A stretch of DNA of 64,000 nucleotides from Kiloniella majae (lineage in GTDB: Bacteria; Pseudomonadota; Alphaproteobacteria; Kiloniellales; Kiloniellaceae), in assembly GCF_002118315.1 (NCBI RefSeq), contig NZ_MTSZ01000003.1, forward strand, positions 248,001-312,000, read 5' to 3'. A program made the translations under genes and the position numbers. Numbering within the stretch: position 1 is the stretch's first letter; the number at the start of each line of letters is the position of its first letter. The notes beneath the pieces were generated by a model, which was given only the letters and a program-made list of their open reading frames with translations, did no database searches and was not told where the DNA came from. Below, one piece after another: positions 45,358 through 55,560 of the stretch.

Positions 45358-47487
45358 TTACGCTTTTTTTCCTTTGCGATACTTCTTGCTTTTGGATTTT
45401 GCTTCGGCCATGGCCATACGATCAGACAAGCTCCCACCAGAAGTGTTCGAGAGACCAAGTTCATCATCTTGTAGCTTTTTGATTTCATCCCTGATTCTGG
45501 CGGCTTCTTCAAACTCCAGATCTGCGGCTGCTTCGTGCATACGCTTGGTCAGATCATCTATATAGGACTTGAGGTTGTGCCCAACGCGATGGCTGTCACT
45601 CGTATCGTTAAGATCAACGGTAACGTGATCGCTTTCGTAGACAGAGCCGAGTATATCGCCGATTTGTTTGCGGACAGACTCAGGTGTGATGTTATGTTCT
45701 TCGTTATAGGCCTGTTGCTTTTCCCTGCGACGATTGGTTTCATCGAGAGCCTTGGTTAGCGAACGTGTCATCTTGTCAGCGTATAGGATGACCTTTCCAT
45801 CGACATTACGCGCAGCACGCCCGATGGTTTGAACCAGAGCTGTGGTTGAGCGTAAAAAGCCTTCTTTGTCTGCATCAAGGATACAGACAAGACCGCATTC
45901 GGGAATATCAAGCCCTTCACGTAACAGGTTGATCCCCACAAGGACATCGAACACGCCTTTGCGAAGGTCGCGAATGATTTCCATTCTTTCCAATGTATCG
46001 ATATCCGAGTGGATGTATCGGACCTTAAGATGAGCTTCATGCAGATATTCCGTCAGATCTTCTGCCATGCGTTTTGTCAGTGTGGTAACAAGAACCCGCA
46101 TGTTACGACTGACGACATTTTGGCATTCCTTGATCAGATCGTCGACTTGGGTTTCCGTTGGTCTGATTTCACAGACGGGATCAAGTAGCCCTGTTGGGCG
46201 AATAATCTGTTCAGCAAAAACGCCGCCCGTCTCGTTGAGCTCCCATGGGCCTGGTGTCGCCGATACAAAAATACTTTGCGGACGCATCGCCTCCCATTCT
46301 TGGAACTTAAGCGGTCGGTTGTCGATACAAGAGGGGAGTCGGAACCCGTATTCTGAAAGATTGGATTTACGGGCAAAGTCACCATTGTACATGCCGTTAA
46401 GTTGCCCGATAGTCACGTGGCTTTCGTCGACAAAGAGTAATGCATTATCTGGCAAGTATTCAAAGAGTGTGGGCGGTGGCTCACCCGGTGCGCGTCCGGT
46501 CAGATATCGGGAATAGTTTTCAATACCTGCGCAGGCACCGGTTGCCTCTATCATTTCCAGATCGAACATTGTGCGTTGTTCCAGGCGCTGGGCTTCAAGA
46601 AGTTTGTTTTCCTGATTAAATTTTTCCAGCTGAACCTTTAGATCCGCTTTGATGCCTTTAGCTGCCTGTAAGAGTGTGGGACGGGGGGTCACATAGTGAC
46701 TGTTGGCGTATATTCTGACACCTTCTAGATCTGCGGTTTTTTCGCCAGTTAATGGATCAAACTCCTGTACGGTCTCAATTTCATCACCAAAAAAGGATAT
46801 CCGCCAGGCGCGATCTTCATAGTGTGCTGGGAAAACCTCTAAGGTGTCGCCGCGTACTCGGAAAGTACCTCGGCCAAAAGCGATATCGTTGCGGGTATAC
46901 TGAAGCTCTACAAGAGATTTCAGGATGTCGCGCATATCGACTTCCTGTCCTGTCTTAAGGCTAAGGGTCATCTGAGCATAGGTTTCTGGTGAACCAATAC
47001 CGTAGATACATGAGACAGAGGCAACAATGATGACATCATCCCGTTCGAAAAGTGCACGGGTCGCAGAGTGTCGCATGCGGTCAATCTGTTCGTTGATTGA
47101 GCTATCTTTTTCTATGTAGGTATCTGTCCGTGCGACATAAGCTTCGGGTTGATAATAATCATAATAGGAGACGAAGTATTCGACCGCATTATCGGGGAAA
47201 AAGCTTTTCATCTCTGAATAAAGCTGAGCGGCAAGGGTTTTGTTGTGCGCAAGAACAAGGGCAGGTCGCTGTAATCGTTGTATGGTCTGCGCCATGGTAA
47301 AGGTTTTACCAGACCCTGTTACTCCCAATAGAACCTGACTTCGTTCTCCTTGGTTCAAGCCATCGCAAAGCTCTTGAATCGCATGGGGCTGATCCCCGGA
47401 TGGAGAGAACTCTGAATCAAGGCGAAAAGGCTTTGAATCATCTTTAAAGAAGCTGTCTGAGATGCGTTCAATTAATGGAGACGTCAT
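45358..47487 (-). CDS. uvrB: Excinuclease ABC subunit UvrB
   Basis: The 709-residue UvrB is a damage-verifying helicase-like ATPase. The Walker [16 protein letters not shown], the beta-hairpin region [21 protein letters not shown], the DEAD-type [13 protein letters not shown], helicase motifs ([16 protein letters not shown] and TIGRAARN) and the C-terminal UvrC-binding helix pair ([17 protein letters not shown]) are all present. It hands the lesion to UvrC, encoded 4.4 kb away on the same strand. A Lys-rich tail ends the chain. Confidence 0.97.
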   Translation of the reverse strand: MTSPLIERISDSFFKDDSKPFRLDSEFSPSGDQPHAIQELCDGLNQGERSQVLLGVTGSGKTFTMAQTIQRLQRPALVLAHNKTLAAQLYSEMKSFFPDNAVEYFVSYYDYYQPEAYVARTDTYIEKDSSINEQIDRMRHSATRALFERDDVIIVASVSCIYGIGSPETYAQMTLSLKTGQEVDMRDILKSLVELQYTRNDIAFGRGTFRVRGDTLEVFPAHYEDRAWRISFFGDEIETVQEFDPLTGEKTADLEGVRIYANSHYVTPRPTLLQAAKGIKADLKVQLEKFNQENKLLEAQRLEQRTMFDLEMIEATGACAGIENYSRYLTGRAPGEPPPTLFEYLPDNALLFVDESHVTIGQLNGMYNGDFARKSNLSEYGFRLPSCIDNRPLKFQEWEAMRPQSIFVSATPGPWELNETGGVFAEQIIRPTGLLDPVCEIRPTETQVDDLIKECQNVVSRNMRVLVTTLTKRMAEDLTEYLHEAHLKVRYIHSDIDTLERMEIIRDLRKGVFDVLVGINLLREGLDIPECGLVCILDADKEGFLRSTTALVQTIGRAARNVDGKVILYADKMTRSLTKALDETNRRREKQQAYNEEHNITPESVRKQIGDILGSVYESDHVTVDLNDTSDSHRVGHNLKSYIDDLTKRMHEAAADLEFEEAARIRDEIKKLQDDELGLSNTSGGSLSDRMAMAEAKSKSKKYRKGKKA

Positions 47488-47527
47488 TCGTATTCTCTGG
47501 TCCGGGAATTGAGAAAGTTATGTAGGA

Positions 47528-48781
47528 TCACTTTGACTGATCTTCAACTACCAGTTCTTGGTACAAAGATTGGTCCATAATACCCTCGCTGTTCATAAGA
47601 AGAATACGTGAATCAGGCGATAAGCCAAGTACTTCGCGTGTATCTTCATGGGTTGCCGTCATAATCAAAGCGGCAAGTCCGGCAATACTTGATTCACCGG
47701 CTTCCAATACAGGATCACCAAAAGGCGAGCTTGCGATTAACTTCATTGTTGGACCTGTTATCGTGTCTGATATGGTCATGAAGAAATCGGCTCCATGAGA
47801 TAATATCTCCCATGCGATGGGGGAGGCTTCACCACAATCCAGCCCAGCCATAAGGGTGTGAACTTTCCCGGTTTCTTTGTCCCCAGTTGCTTTGGTTAAA
47901 GTGCCTTCTGCTGCAGAAGCGTATAAGCAGGCTGCTGTTTCTGGCTCAACAATGATAATTTTGGGCCGCCGTTCACCAAGATGAGCCCAGAAATACCCCG
48001 CCATCGCAGCAGCCATTCCACCAACACCTGCCTGTAAAAAAATATGTGACGGCGGAATAGCCTGTCGAAAGGGGCGCGTGAAATATTCTTTCAGGGCTTC
48101 TTCTGCAATGATGCTATAGCCTTGCATGATCTGGGCTGGAATGTCCTGATAATCATCCCATGACGTGTCCGAGATGATTTGGGCATTTTGTTTTTCTGCC
48201 TCTTTGGCACAAAGCGCCACTGTTTCGTCATAACTCAGAGATGTTTGGATCACTGTTGCCCCAAACTCTTCAATAGCAGTAATCCTGGATACGCTGCAGC
48301 TCGCAGGGACATAGATGGTGGCTTTGCATCCAAAAATTTGGGCCCCCCAAGCGACGGAACGCCCATGATTGCCATCAGTCGCAGTTGTGACTGTTAATTC
48401 AGTTGTAATATCACGGTACGTCGCGTTTCTTAAATCGTCTGACTCTATTTTTATTGCAAGTTTTTGTTCGATAGTGGACTTCAAAAAACGGTAAACTGCA
48501 TAGGCTCCGCCAAGAGCTTTGAAAGAGCCGAGATTAAATCTTTTGCTTTCGTCCTTGAAACTGATGTCAACGAGATTAAGTTCTCTGGCAAGGCCAGGCC
48601 ATGAGACAAGTGGACTAATCTTATATTCTGGCCAACGGGTTATCTCATTCAGTGCTTCTTTGCAGGTTTCCTTTGAGAGAATGTGATTGAGATTTTCCCC
48701 ATAGGTCAAAGATCTGGACGCGTCAGGGTTAGGGAGAAGGTTGAATTGTGATCTTTTCCAGATTGATAAATAACGGTCCAT
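47528..48781 (-). CDS. dpaL: Diaminopropionate ammonia-lyase
   Basis: The 417-residue fold-type II PLP enzyme matches DpaL/YgeX. The PLP Lys is probably K88 in RFNLGSFKALGGAYAV; TVTTATDGNHGRSVAWGAQIFG binds the phosphate region, and LQAGVGGMAAAMAGYFW is the glycine loop. It breaks 2,3-diaminopropionate into pyruvate and ammonia. No permease or partner is adjacent; a 40-bp gap to uvrB suggests they may share a transcript. Threonine dehydratase was considered but the N-terminal region and GNHGRSVAWGA form fit DpaL better. Confidence 0.9.
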   Translation of the reverse strand: MDRYLSIWKRSQFNLLPNPDASRSLTYGENLNHILSKETCKEALNEITRWPEYKISPLVSWPGLARELNLVDISFKDESKRFNLGSFKALGGAYAVYRFLKSTIEQKLAIKIESDDLRNATYRDITTELTVTTATDGNHGRSVAWGAQIFGCKATIYVPASCSVSRITAIEEFGATVIQTSLSYDETVALCAKEAEKQNAQIISDTSWDDYQDIPAQIMQGYSIIAEEALKEYFTRPFRQAIPPSHIFLQAGVGGMAAAMAGYFWAHLGERRPKIIIVEPETAACLYASAAEGTLTKATGDKETGKVHTLMAGLDCGEASPIAWEILSHGADFFMTISDTITGPTMKLIASSPFGDPVLEAGESSIAGLAALIMTATHEDTREVLGLSPDSRILLMNSEGIMDQSLYQELVVEDQSK

Positions 48782-48881
48782 TTGTGCTTAATCTTAAGTC
48801 TTTTAAGGTGTTTGGTTGCGCCTAGTTAAGCTTTTTTCCAAAGAGAGGGAAAGAGGGGAAAGATACAAAGTTAGTTGTTAA

Positions 48882-48896
48882 TTAGAATTATTCTAA
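48882..48896. promoter_or_regulatory. Irr-type iron control element upstream of ahpC
   Basis: TTAGAA (48882-48887), spacer TTA, and TTCTAA (48891-48896) form a perfect dyad matching the core of the alphaproteobacterial Irr/ICE consensus TTTAGAA-N3-TTCTAAA. It lies 7 bp before a probable -35 (TTGACT, 48904-48909) with a 17-nt spacer and TTAAGT at 48927-48932. Irr binding is inferred. Confidence 0.55.
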
Positions 48897-49025
48897 AAAA
48901 ATCTTGACTTCGTGAATTTCTAGAGATTAAGTAGGCGCATGAAAATACCCTCTGCGCAGGGTCTTGCGCAATTAGATTTTGCATTAATACCGGCGCTCAC
49001 AAAGTGGGCATAATTATGAGGACGT

Positions 49026-49039
49026 GTAAGCATGCTTAC
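49026..49039. repeat. 14-bp palindrome spanning the ahpC start codon
   Basis: GTAAGCATGCTTAC is a perfect palindrome in which the central ATG (49032-49034) is the start codon. It could bind a dimeric protein or form a weak hairpin over the initiation site. Confidence 0.5.
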
Positions 49040-49571
49040 GATTGGTGATAAGTTTCCAGAATACGCTTTGACAGCTGTTGTTTCTAATAACCCAACGGAT
49101 GGTTTTGTTGAAATCACTGACAAAAGCTATGAAGGAAAGTGGAAAGTTGTTTTCTTCTGGCCAAAAGATTTCACATTCATCTGCCCAACTGAAATTGCTG
49201 CTTTTGGTGCAATGAACGAAGAATTCGAAGATCGCGATGCGCAAATTCTTGGCGTTTCCACTGATAGTGATTTCGTACACATGGCATGGCGCAAAGATCA
49301 CGAAGATCTTAACGACCTTCCTTTCCCAATGGTTTCTGACATCAAGCGTGAGCTTTGCGAAGGTCTTGGTATTCTCGACGCGGAAGCTGGTGTTGCTCTT
49401 CGTGCAACTTTCGTTGTCGATCCAGACGGTATCATCCAGCATGTTGGTGTAAATGGTTTGAACGTTGGTCGTAACCCACAAGAAACTCTTCGTATTCTTG
49501 ATGCGCTACAGACTGATGAGCTTTGCCCATGTAACTGGAACAAAGGCGACGACGTTCTTAAAGTTGCTTAA
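49032..49571 (+). CDS. ahpC: Alkyl hydroperoxide reductase peroxiredoxin subunit (AhpC)
   Basis: The 179-residue 2-Cys peroxiredoxin has the peroxidatic C51 in FFWPKDFTFICPTEI, the Arg/Trp region HMAWRKDHED, and cysteines near the C-terminus (CPCNW, residues 165 and 167) that can act as resolving residues. It reduces peroxides. No ahpF flavoprotein follows; instead ahpD is next, so electrons probably come through AhpD or thioredoxin. Upstream are an Irr-like dyad and a palindrome over the start codon. Confidence 0.93.
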   Translation: MLTIGDKFPEYALTAVVSNNPTDGFVEITDKSYEGKWKVVFFWPKDFTFICPTEIAAFGAMNEEFEDRDAQILGVSTDSDFVHMAWRKDHEDLNDLPFPMVSDIKRELCEGLGILDAEAGVALRATFVVDPDGIIQHVGVNGLNVGRNPQETLRILDALQTDELCPCNWNKGDDVLKVA

Positions 49572-49589
49572 GAACCAAAAGCTTTGGAA

Positions 49590-49624
49590 AGGGCGGGTCC
49601 GGGTAGCCGAGCCCGCCCTTTTTC
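49590..49624 (+). terminator. GC-rich hairpin with T-run between ahpC and ahpD
   Basis: GGGCGGG (49592-49598) pairs with CCCGCCC (49613-49619), flanked by an A-run and TTTTT. It sits inside the presumed ahpCD unit, so it probably lowers ahpD expression relative to ahpC. Confidence 0.8.
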
Positions 49625-49682
49625 GGTTGAGGCTTATTTAGGCCAAAGTTATTACATCACGCGATAAAGGGAGATATCAATC

Positions 49683-50216
49683 GTGTCTATTAGTGATTTG
49701 AAATCAGCAGTTCCTGATTATGCCAAGGACCTCAAGCTGAACATTACCAATGTCCTGACATCGACATCTCTGAATGACCAGCAGATTTGGGGAACGGCCC
49801 TTGCGTCTGCTCTTTCAAGCCGAAATGCATTTGTCATCAAAGCAATTAATGCCGAGGCAAAAGAAAAATTATCTGCCGAGGCTTATTCTGCGGCAAAGTC
49901 GGCTGCCTCTATTATGGGGATGAACAATATCTATTACCGTTTTGCACATCTAAGCGGGAATGAAGACTATTTGAAGCTCCCTGCCAGATTGCGCATGAAC
50001 ATCATTGGTCGTCCAGGCGTTGATAAAGTGGATTTTGAGCTTTGGTCCTTGGCTGTGTCTGCTATTAATGGCTGTGGTATGTGTATTGAATCTCACGAAA
50101 AGCAGGTTGCAGCTGGTGGCATTTCCAAAGAAGGTATTCAGGATGCTATTCGTATTGCATCTGTGATGCATGCTCTTGCGGCGACGTTTGATGGCGAAGA
50201 TGCTTTAGCTGAATAG
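49683..50216 (+). CDS. ahpD: Alkyl hydroperoxide reductase AhpD (carboxymuconolactone decarboxylase family)
   Basis: The 177-residue protein carries the AhpD active site with the same spacing as in Mycobacterium: E119, C131-G-M-C134 and H138. It forms trimers that pass electrons to AhpC. The start codon is GTG. It follows ahpC by 111 bp, with a terminator-like hairpin between them, so readthrough or a weak internal promoter is needed. Confidence 0.93.
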   Translation: MSISDLKSAVPDYAKDLKLNITNVLTSTSLNDQQIWGTALASALSSRNAFVIKAINAEAKEKLSAEAYSAAKSAASIMGMNNIYYRFAHLSGNEDYLKLPARLRMNIIGRPGVDKVDFELWSLAVSAINGCGMCIESHEKQVAAGGISKEGIQDAIRIASVMHALAATFDGEDALAE

Positions 50217-50247
50217 GAAAGCTAGCGTTTGTAACTTATGGCAGATT

Positions 50248-50277
50248 AAAAAAAGAGGCTATTGAGTCTCTTTTTTT
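50248..50277. terminator. Terminator downstream of ahpD
   Basis: An A-run followed by AGAG and CTCT arms and a long T-run (50271-50277) form a short stem downstream of ahpD. The same bases encode the last codons of the leftward small gene, and the A-run could serve that gene as a U-run. Confidence 0.65.
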
Positions 50278-50462
50278 ATTTCGTCTCGCTTTTGGTCGGT
50301 CATTCTTTCTGCGAGGAAACTTTCCGGGGACAGGATTGCGGCTAAAGAAACGGATACGGTAGAAAGAGATATCAACAGCACCAAAAGGGCTGTCAGACCA
50401 ACAAGGCCTGTTTTTCGGTCATTACTTTTGTATGAATCGCGGACATATCCTGTTCGATGCAT
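50259..50462 (-). CDS. Small single-span membrane protein of unknown function
   Basis: An ATG at 50462, preceded by the strong ribosome site AGGGAG at 8 nt, opens a 67-residue frame with a polar N-terminus, one membrane helix (VGLTALLVLLISLSTVSVSLAAI) and a charged C-terminus (ERMTDQKRDEIKKE). The helix and ribosome site support a real gene; no family is recognised. A longer in-frame version starting at 50573 is less likely. It is convergent with ahpD. Confidence 0.5.
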   Translation of the reverse strand: MHRTGYVRDSYKSNDRKTGLVGLTALLVLLISLSTVSVSLAAILSPESFLAERMTDQKRDEIKKETQ

Positions 50463-52049
<1,587 letters not shown>

Positions 52050-52116
52050 ACAAGGGCTAATACACGGCCAGTTCCTCGCTAGAGATCTGTGCGAGAAGAT
52101 CTGGTCCAGGATTAAG

Positions 52117-52147
52117 AAAGGGTACATCATTGGATGTGCCCTTTTTT
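52117..52147 (+). terminator. Intrinsic terminator of aspartate aminotransferase
   Basis: GGGTACATC (52120-52128) pairs with GATGTGCCC (52133-52141) with one G-U pair and a 4-nt loop, followed by six T. Confidence 0.88.
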
Positions 52148-52260
52148 GTTTGGTATACTCGCCTTAAGCCCCTGTTACACGAGGTGTTAACGCAGCAGTG
52201 ATTTGTTTGTGAGAAGGACAAAGAGTATCTCTGTAGGTGGAACATGACAGAGGATTTATA

Positions 52261-53268
52261 ATGTTATTGAAATTTCGCAAACCCTGGGAACTGAAAGAAA
52301 GTCAGCTGACCGAGGAAAGTGTATATTTGAATCGCCGCCATTTTATGAAGCAGGCTGCTTTGGGATCGGCCGTATTGTCAGCAGGTCTTGTGACGGGGTG
52401 TGATGAACCCGCTGCGGAAGCAACCGCACCATCAAAAAAAACAACGACGAAATCCAGTCTTGATCCAAGTGCCAAATACTATCCAGCCAAAAGAAACGAT
52501 TACTACAAACTGGATCGGGATTTGAGTTTTGAAGAGTTGGCGACGACCTATAACAATTTCTATGAATTTGGATCTTCAAAGAATATTCACGAAAAAGCTC
52601 AGGCCTTGCCCTTGCGTCCCTGGTCAGTTGCCATTGATGGGATGGTTGAAAAGGAGATGCAATTGGATGTGGATGATCTTTTCGCAAAGATTGAGTTTGA
52701 AGAGCGCCTTTATCGGCACCGCTGTGTCGAAGCCTGGTCGATGGCTGTTCCTTGGACAGGGTTTCCGCTAGAGAAACTGGTTGCACTGGCGCGCCCGCTA
52801 TCCAGTGCCAAATATATTCGTATGGAAACGTTCAATTTGCCCGACATTGCCAGCGGGCAAAAAGCACATTGGTATCCTTGGCCTTATATTGAAGGCTTGA
52901 CGATTGAAGAGGCATCCCATGATCTTGCCTTTATTGCGACGGGTATTTATGGCAAGCCGATGCCAAAGCAAAACGGTGCGCCGCTTCGGTTGGTAACACC
53001 GTGGAAATACGGGTTTAAATCGACGAAATCGATTGTGAAATTTACTTTCACTGATAAAAGGCCGGTCTCTTTCTGGGAGGAGATCCAAGGGTCAGAATAT
53101 GGGTTCTGGGCCAATGTTAATCCTGAAGTTGCCCATGCACGATGGAGCCAGGCCACAGAACAACCTCTAGGAAAAAGCGAACGAGTACCAACGCTATTAT
53201 TTAATGGCTATGCTGATGAAGTTGCCGATCTTTATAAGGATATCAAGGGCGAACGATTGTATACCTAA
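52261..53268 (+). CDS. msrP: Protein-methionine-sulfoxide reductase catalytic subunit MsrP (YedY)
   Basis: The 335-residue molybdoenzyme repairs oxidised Met in periplasmic proteins. The Tat signal has R25-R26 in NRRHFMKQAALGSA, and the molybdenum ligand is C155 in YRHRCVEAWSM; KYGFKSTKSIVK and YGFWANVNPEV are also family blocks. The signal region ends LVTGC, which could be a lipobox, so the protein may be Tat-exported and lipidated. The ATG at 52261 follows GAGG. The usual haem membrane partner msrQ is not adjacent. The molybdopterin genes at 36-39 kb supply its cofactor. Confidence 0.93.
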   Translation: MLLKFRKPWELKESQLTEESVYLNRRHFMKQAALGSAVLSAGLVTGCDEPAAEATAPSKKTTTKSSLDPSAKYYPAKRNDYYKLDRDLSFEELATTYNNFYEFGSSKNIHEKAQALPLRPWSVAIDGMVEKEMQLDVDDLFAKIEFEERLYRHRCVEAWSMAVPWTGFPLEKLVALARPLSSAKYIRMETFNLPDIASGQKAHWYPWPYIEGLTIEEASHDLAFIATGIYGKPMPKQNGAPLRLVTPWKYGFKSTKSIVKFTFTDKRPVSFWEEIQGSEYGFWANVNPEVAHARWSQATEQPLGKSERVPTLLFNGYADEVADLYKDIKGERLYT

Positions 53269-53296
53269 GAGCTAAATCATTGAGCTGGATTTATGA

Positions 53297-53328
53297 GGCA
53301 GGGCAAAAAAAATCGCCCTGCCTTTTTT
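53297..53328 (+). terminator. Intrinsic terminator of msrP
   Basis: GGCAGGGC (53297-53304) and GCCCTGCC (53315-53322) form a perfect stem around an A-rich loop, followed by six T. Confidence 0.92.
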
Positions 53329-53663
53329 GTTCTGTAGTCACTAATCTTGGATCAATAATTTTTAAATCAAATTCAATTTTACTGTAATGAACTTAAATAA
53401 TTTAAATTTGACTGAATATTTGTGCGAAAGTTAAAGTAATATTTGTGTAACGTTACCAGAAAAAATGAAGTACTCTGATGTCAGCTATCTGTTTGAACTC
53501 TGTGAAATCGTACTTGGACTTTCTGCAAAGACATAAATAGATAATAAAAATACCTCGGTGTACTCGACTGCACCCGTTTTTGCCAAAAAATTGTTTTGAG
53601 TAATCAGAGTTTATATAGCTGTTACACGAAAAACGATAATAAAGATCTAAACGGGGAAACATA
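53329..53663. promoter_or_regulatory. AT-rich region upstream of the BCCT transporter
   Basis: This gap has no credible gene. A direct repeat AATATTTGTG occurs at 53415-53424 and 53438-53447 (23-bp period, about two helix turns), followed directly by the palindrome GTAACGTTAC (53447-53456). Same-face repeats suggest a regulator site for the transporter, inferred only. Confidence 0.35.
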
Positions 53664-55511
53664 ATGTCAATCAAACCACCATTCACTGATCTTGAGATCA
53701 AGACGGCCACAGGGGGCTTTTATGAGGGACACAGCATCCCCATTGCCTTGATCAGCAAAGTCAGTATGACTTTGCTGGTATTATGGGCGTTGATCTGGCC
53801 GGGTAATGCCAATAGCGTCCTGTCTGCTCTTAATTCCAATGTTCTGAACAGCTTCAACACCTTCTATATCATCGCTGTTGGTGGTTTTGCTTTCTTCTTG
53901 TTTATCATTGCCTTGATACCGGCAACAGGTAAGAAGAAACTCGGGGCGGAAGGTGTTGAACCCGAATTTTCCAACTTCTCATGGTTTTCTATGATGTTCG
54001 GTGCTGGCCTGGGTGTTGGGCTGATGGTCTTTGCGACCGCAGAACCCCTTGGTCTCTGGGGCTCAAACCCGGTTATCATTGATGGTACCGTGGTTCCAAA
54101 TACCGAAGAAGCCGTTCAATCTGGTTATCGCTATACCTTCTTGCACTATGGTTTCCATGCCTGGGCTATTTATGTGACCACAGGACTGTCCTTGGCTTAC
54201 TACGCCTATACCCGCGAAATGCCTTTGACGATCCGTTCAGCACTTACGCCGCTTTTTGGCAAGATGATCAATGGACCTTTTGGTCACATCGTTGATGTTC
54301 TCGGCGTTGTTGCGACCATTCTTGGCGTGTCTGTGACCATTGGTTTTGGTGTTAGCCAGTTTGTTGACGGGGTTTACGCCGTTACTGATATGGGGTGGCT
54401 TATGAACGGTGATGCCGAAGCGCCTAAGCCAAGTGTTGTTGGTTTGTTGGCTGCTCTGTTCATCATTATGGGGCTTTCAATACTGTCTGCGGTATCGGGT
54501 GTTGGTCGAGGGATCAAGTATCTTTCAAACCTCAATCTGGTACTTTCAATCATTTTACTTTTGACCTTTGTTTTCTTTGGCTCTTTTGCCTTTGCGATGA
54601 CGACCTTTGGCTCAAGTCTGGTTGATTACATCCTTCACTTTGCTCAATTGTCATTCGGGGCATACGGTCCGCTGTCTGCTGACGAATTTGCAATGGCGCT
54701 TCCTGACGTTGCCAAAGGTTTACCAGCCGAAGATATCGCTTCTATCTTTAGCGGTGCGACCAATGCATGGGGATCTCTAGATGGTTTCAAAGAGACTTTA
54801 CCTGCATCTGTAACTGTACTTGAAAATTCAGATGACGTTGCTGCCGCGCTCTATGCTGCGGGTACCGAAGGGCGTCAGTTTGGATGGCAAGCTGGTTGGA
54901 CAACTTTCTACTGGGCATGGTGGATTGCTTTCTCTCCATTTGTTGGTCTCTTCCTTGCGCGTATTTCAAAAGGTCGCTCCGTTCGTGAATTCATCCTTGG
55001 GTGCGTTATTGCGCCGGCCATAGTTTGTTTCCTGTGGATGACCATCCTTGGCGGAACTGCGATTGATCTTGAATTGACCGGTACTGCTGATGGATCGATT
55101 ATTGGCGCAAGTAATACAGCGAAGCTGTTTGTGACCCTTGGTCAGATGCTTTCTGGTGGTGCACTCTCAGGTCTGACGATCATGTGTGTTGTGCTCATTA
55201 TGACCTTCCTGGTGACATCTGCTGACTCCGGTATTCTGGTGATGAATACAATCATGTCTGGCGGTGACCAGGATACAGGCATTAAACACCGTATTATCTG
55301 GGGTATTATTCTAACCAGTGTGATCGGTGCTTTGATTGTTGCTGGTAACAGCGGTGCAGAAGCCAACCCGTTTGGGGCACTTCAGAATGCGATGATCATC
55401 GGGGCATTACCCTTTACTATGGTTATGGTTCTGATGGTGATCTCTCTTGCGAAAGCTCTCTACAGAGATAATCACAGAGAGAAGATTGCAGAGACGCAAG
55501 CAGCTGAATAA
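53664..55511 (+). CDS. BCCT family betaine/carnitine/choline transporter
   Basis: The 615-residue permease has twelve predicted membrane helices and the BCCT signatures: MFGAGLGVGLMVFATAEPLGLW near residue 112, the Trp-rich helix 8 TTFYWAWWIAFSPFVGLFLARIS, and SADSGILVMNTIMSGG. BCCT carriers import compatible solutes such as glycine betaine or DMSP, usually with Na+. A loop between helices 7 and 8 (after LSADEFAMALPDVAKG) is longer than in typical members. The substrate is not determined by the sequence. Confidence 0.92.
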   Translation: MSIKPPFTDLEIKTATGGFYEGHSIPIALISKVSMTLLVLWALIWPGNANSVLSALNSNVLNSFNTFYIIAVGGFAFFLFIIALIPATGKKKLGAEGVEPEFSNFSWFSMMFGAGLGVGLMVFATAEPLGLWGSNPVIIDGTVVPNTEEAVQSGYRYTFLHYGFHAWAIYVTTGLSLAYYAYTREMPLTIRSALTPLFGKMINGPFGHIVDVLGVVATILGVSVTIGFGVSQFVDGVYAVTDMGWLMNGDAEAPKPSVVGLLAALFIIMGLSILSAVSGVGRGIKYLSNLNLVLSIILLLTFVFFGSFAFAMTTFGSSLVDYILHFAQLSFGAYGPLSADEFAMALPDVAKGLPAEDIASIFSGATNAWGSLDGFKETLPASVTVLENSDDVAAALYAAGTEGRQFGWQAGWTTFYWAWWIAFSPFVGLFLARISKGRSVREFILGCVIAPAIVCFLWMTILGGTAIDLELTGTADGSIIGASNTAKLFVTLGQMLSGGALSGLTIMCVVLIMTFLVTSADSGILVMNTIMSGGDQDTGIKHRIIWGIILTSVIGALIVAGNSGAEANPFGALQNAMIIGALPFTMVMVLMVISLAKALYRDNHREKIAETQAAE

Positions 55512-55530
55512 ATAATTTCTGCCTAAACCT

Positions 55531-55560
55531 AAAAAGCCACGCAGTAATGCGTGGCTTTTT
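55531..55560. terminator. Terminator shared by BCCT and AraC genes
   Basis: AAAAAGCCACGCA (55531-55543) and TGCGTGGCTTTTT (55548-55560) are perfect complements with a GTAA loop. It lies between convergent genes; the AraC stop codon begins at the next base. Confidence 0.94.

Noticed and set aside
53453-53710. An 85-residue leftward open frame before the BCCT gene
   Set aside because: It overlaps the transporter start and has an unlikely composition with no ribosome site.
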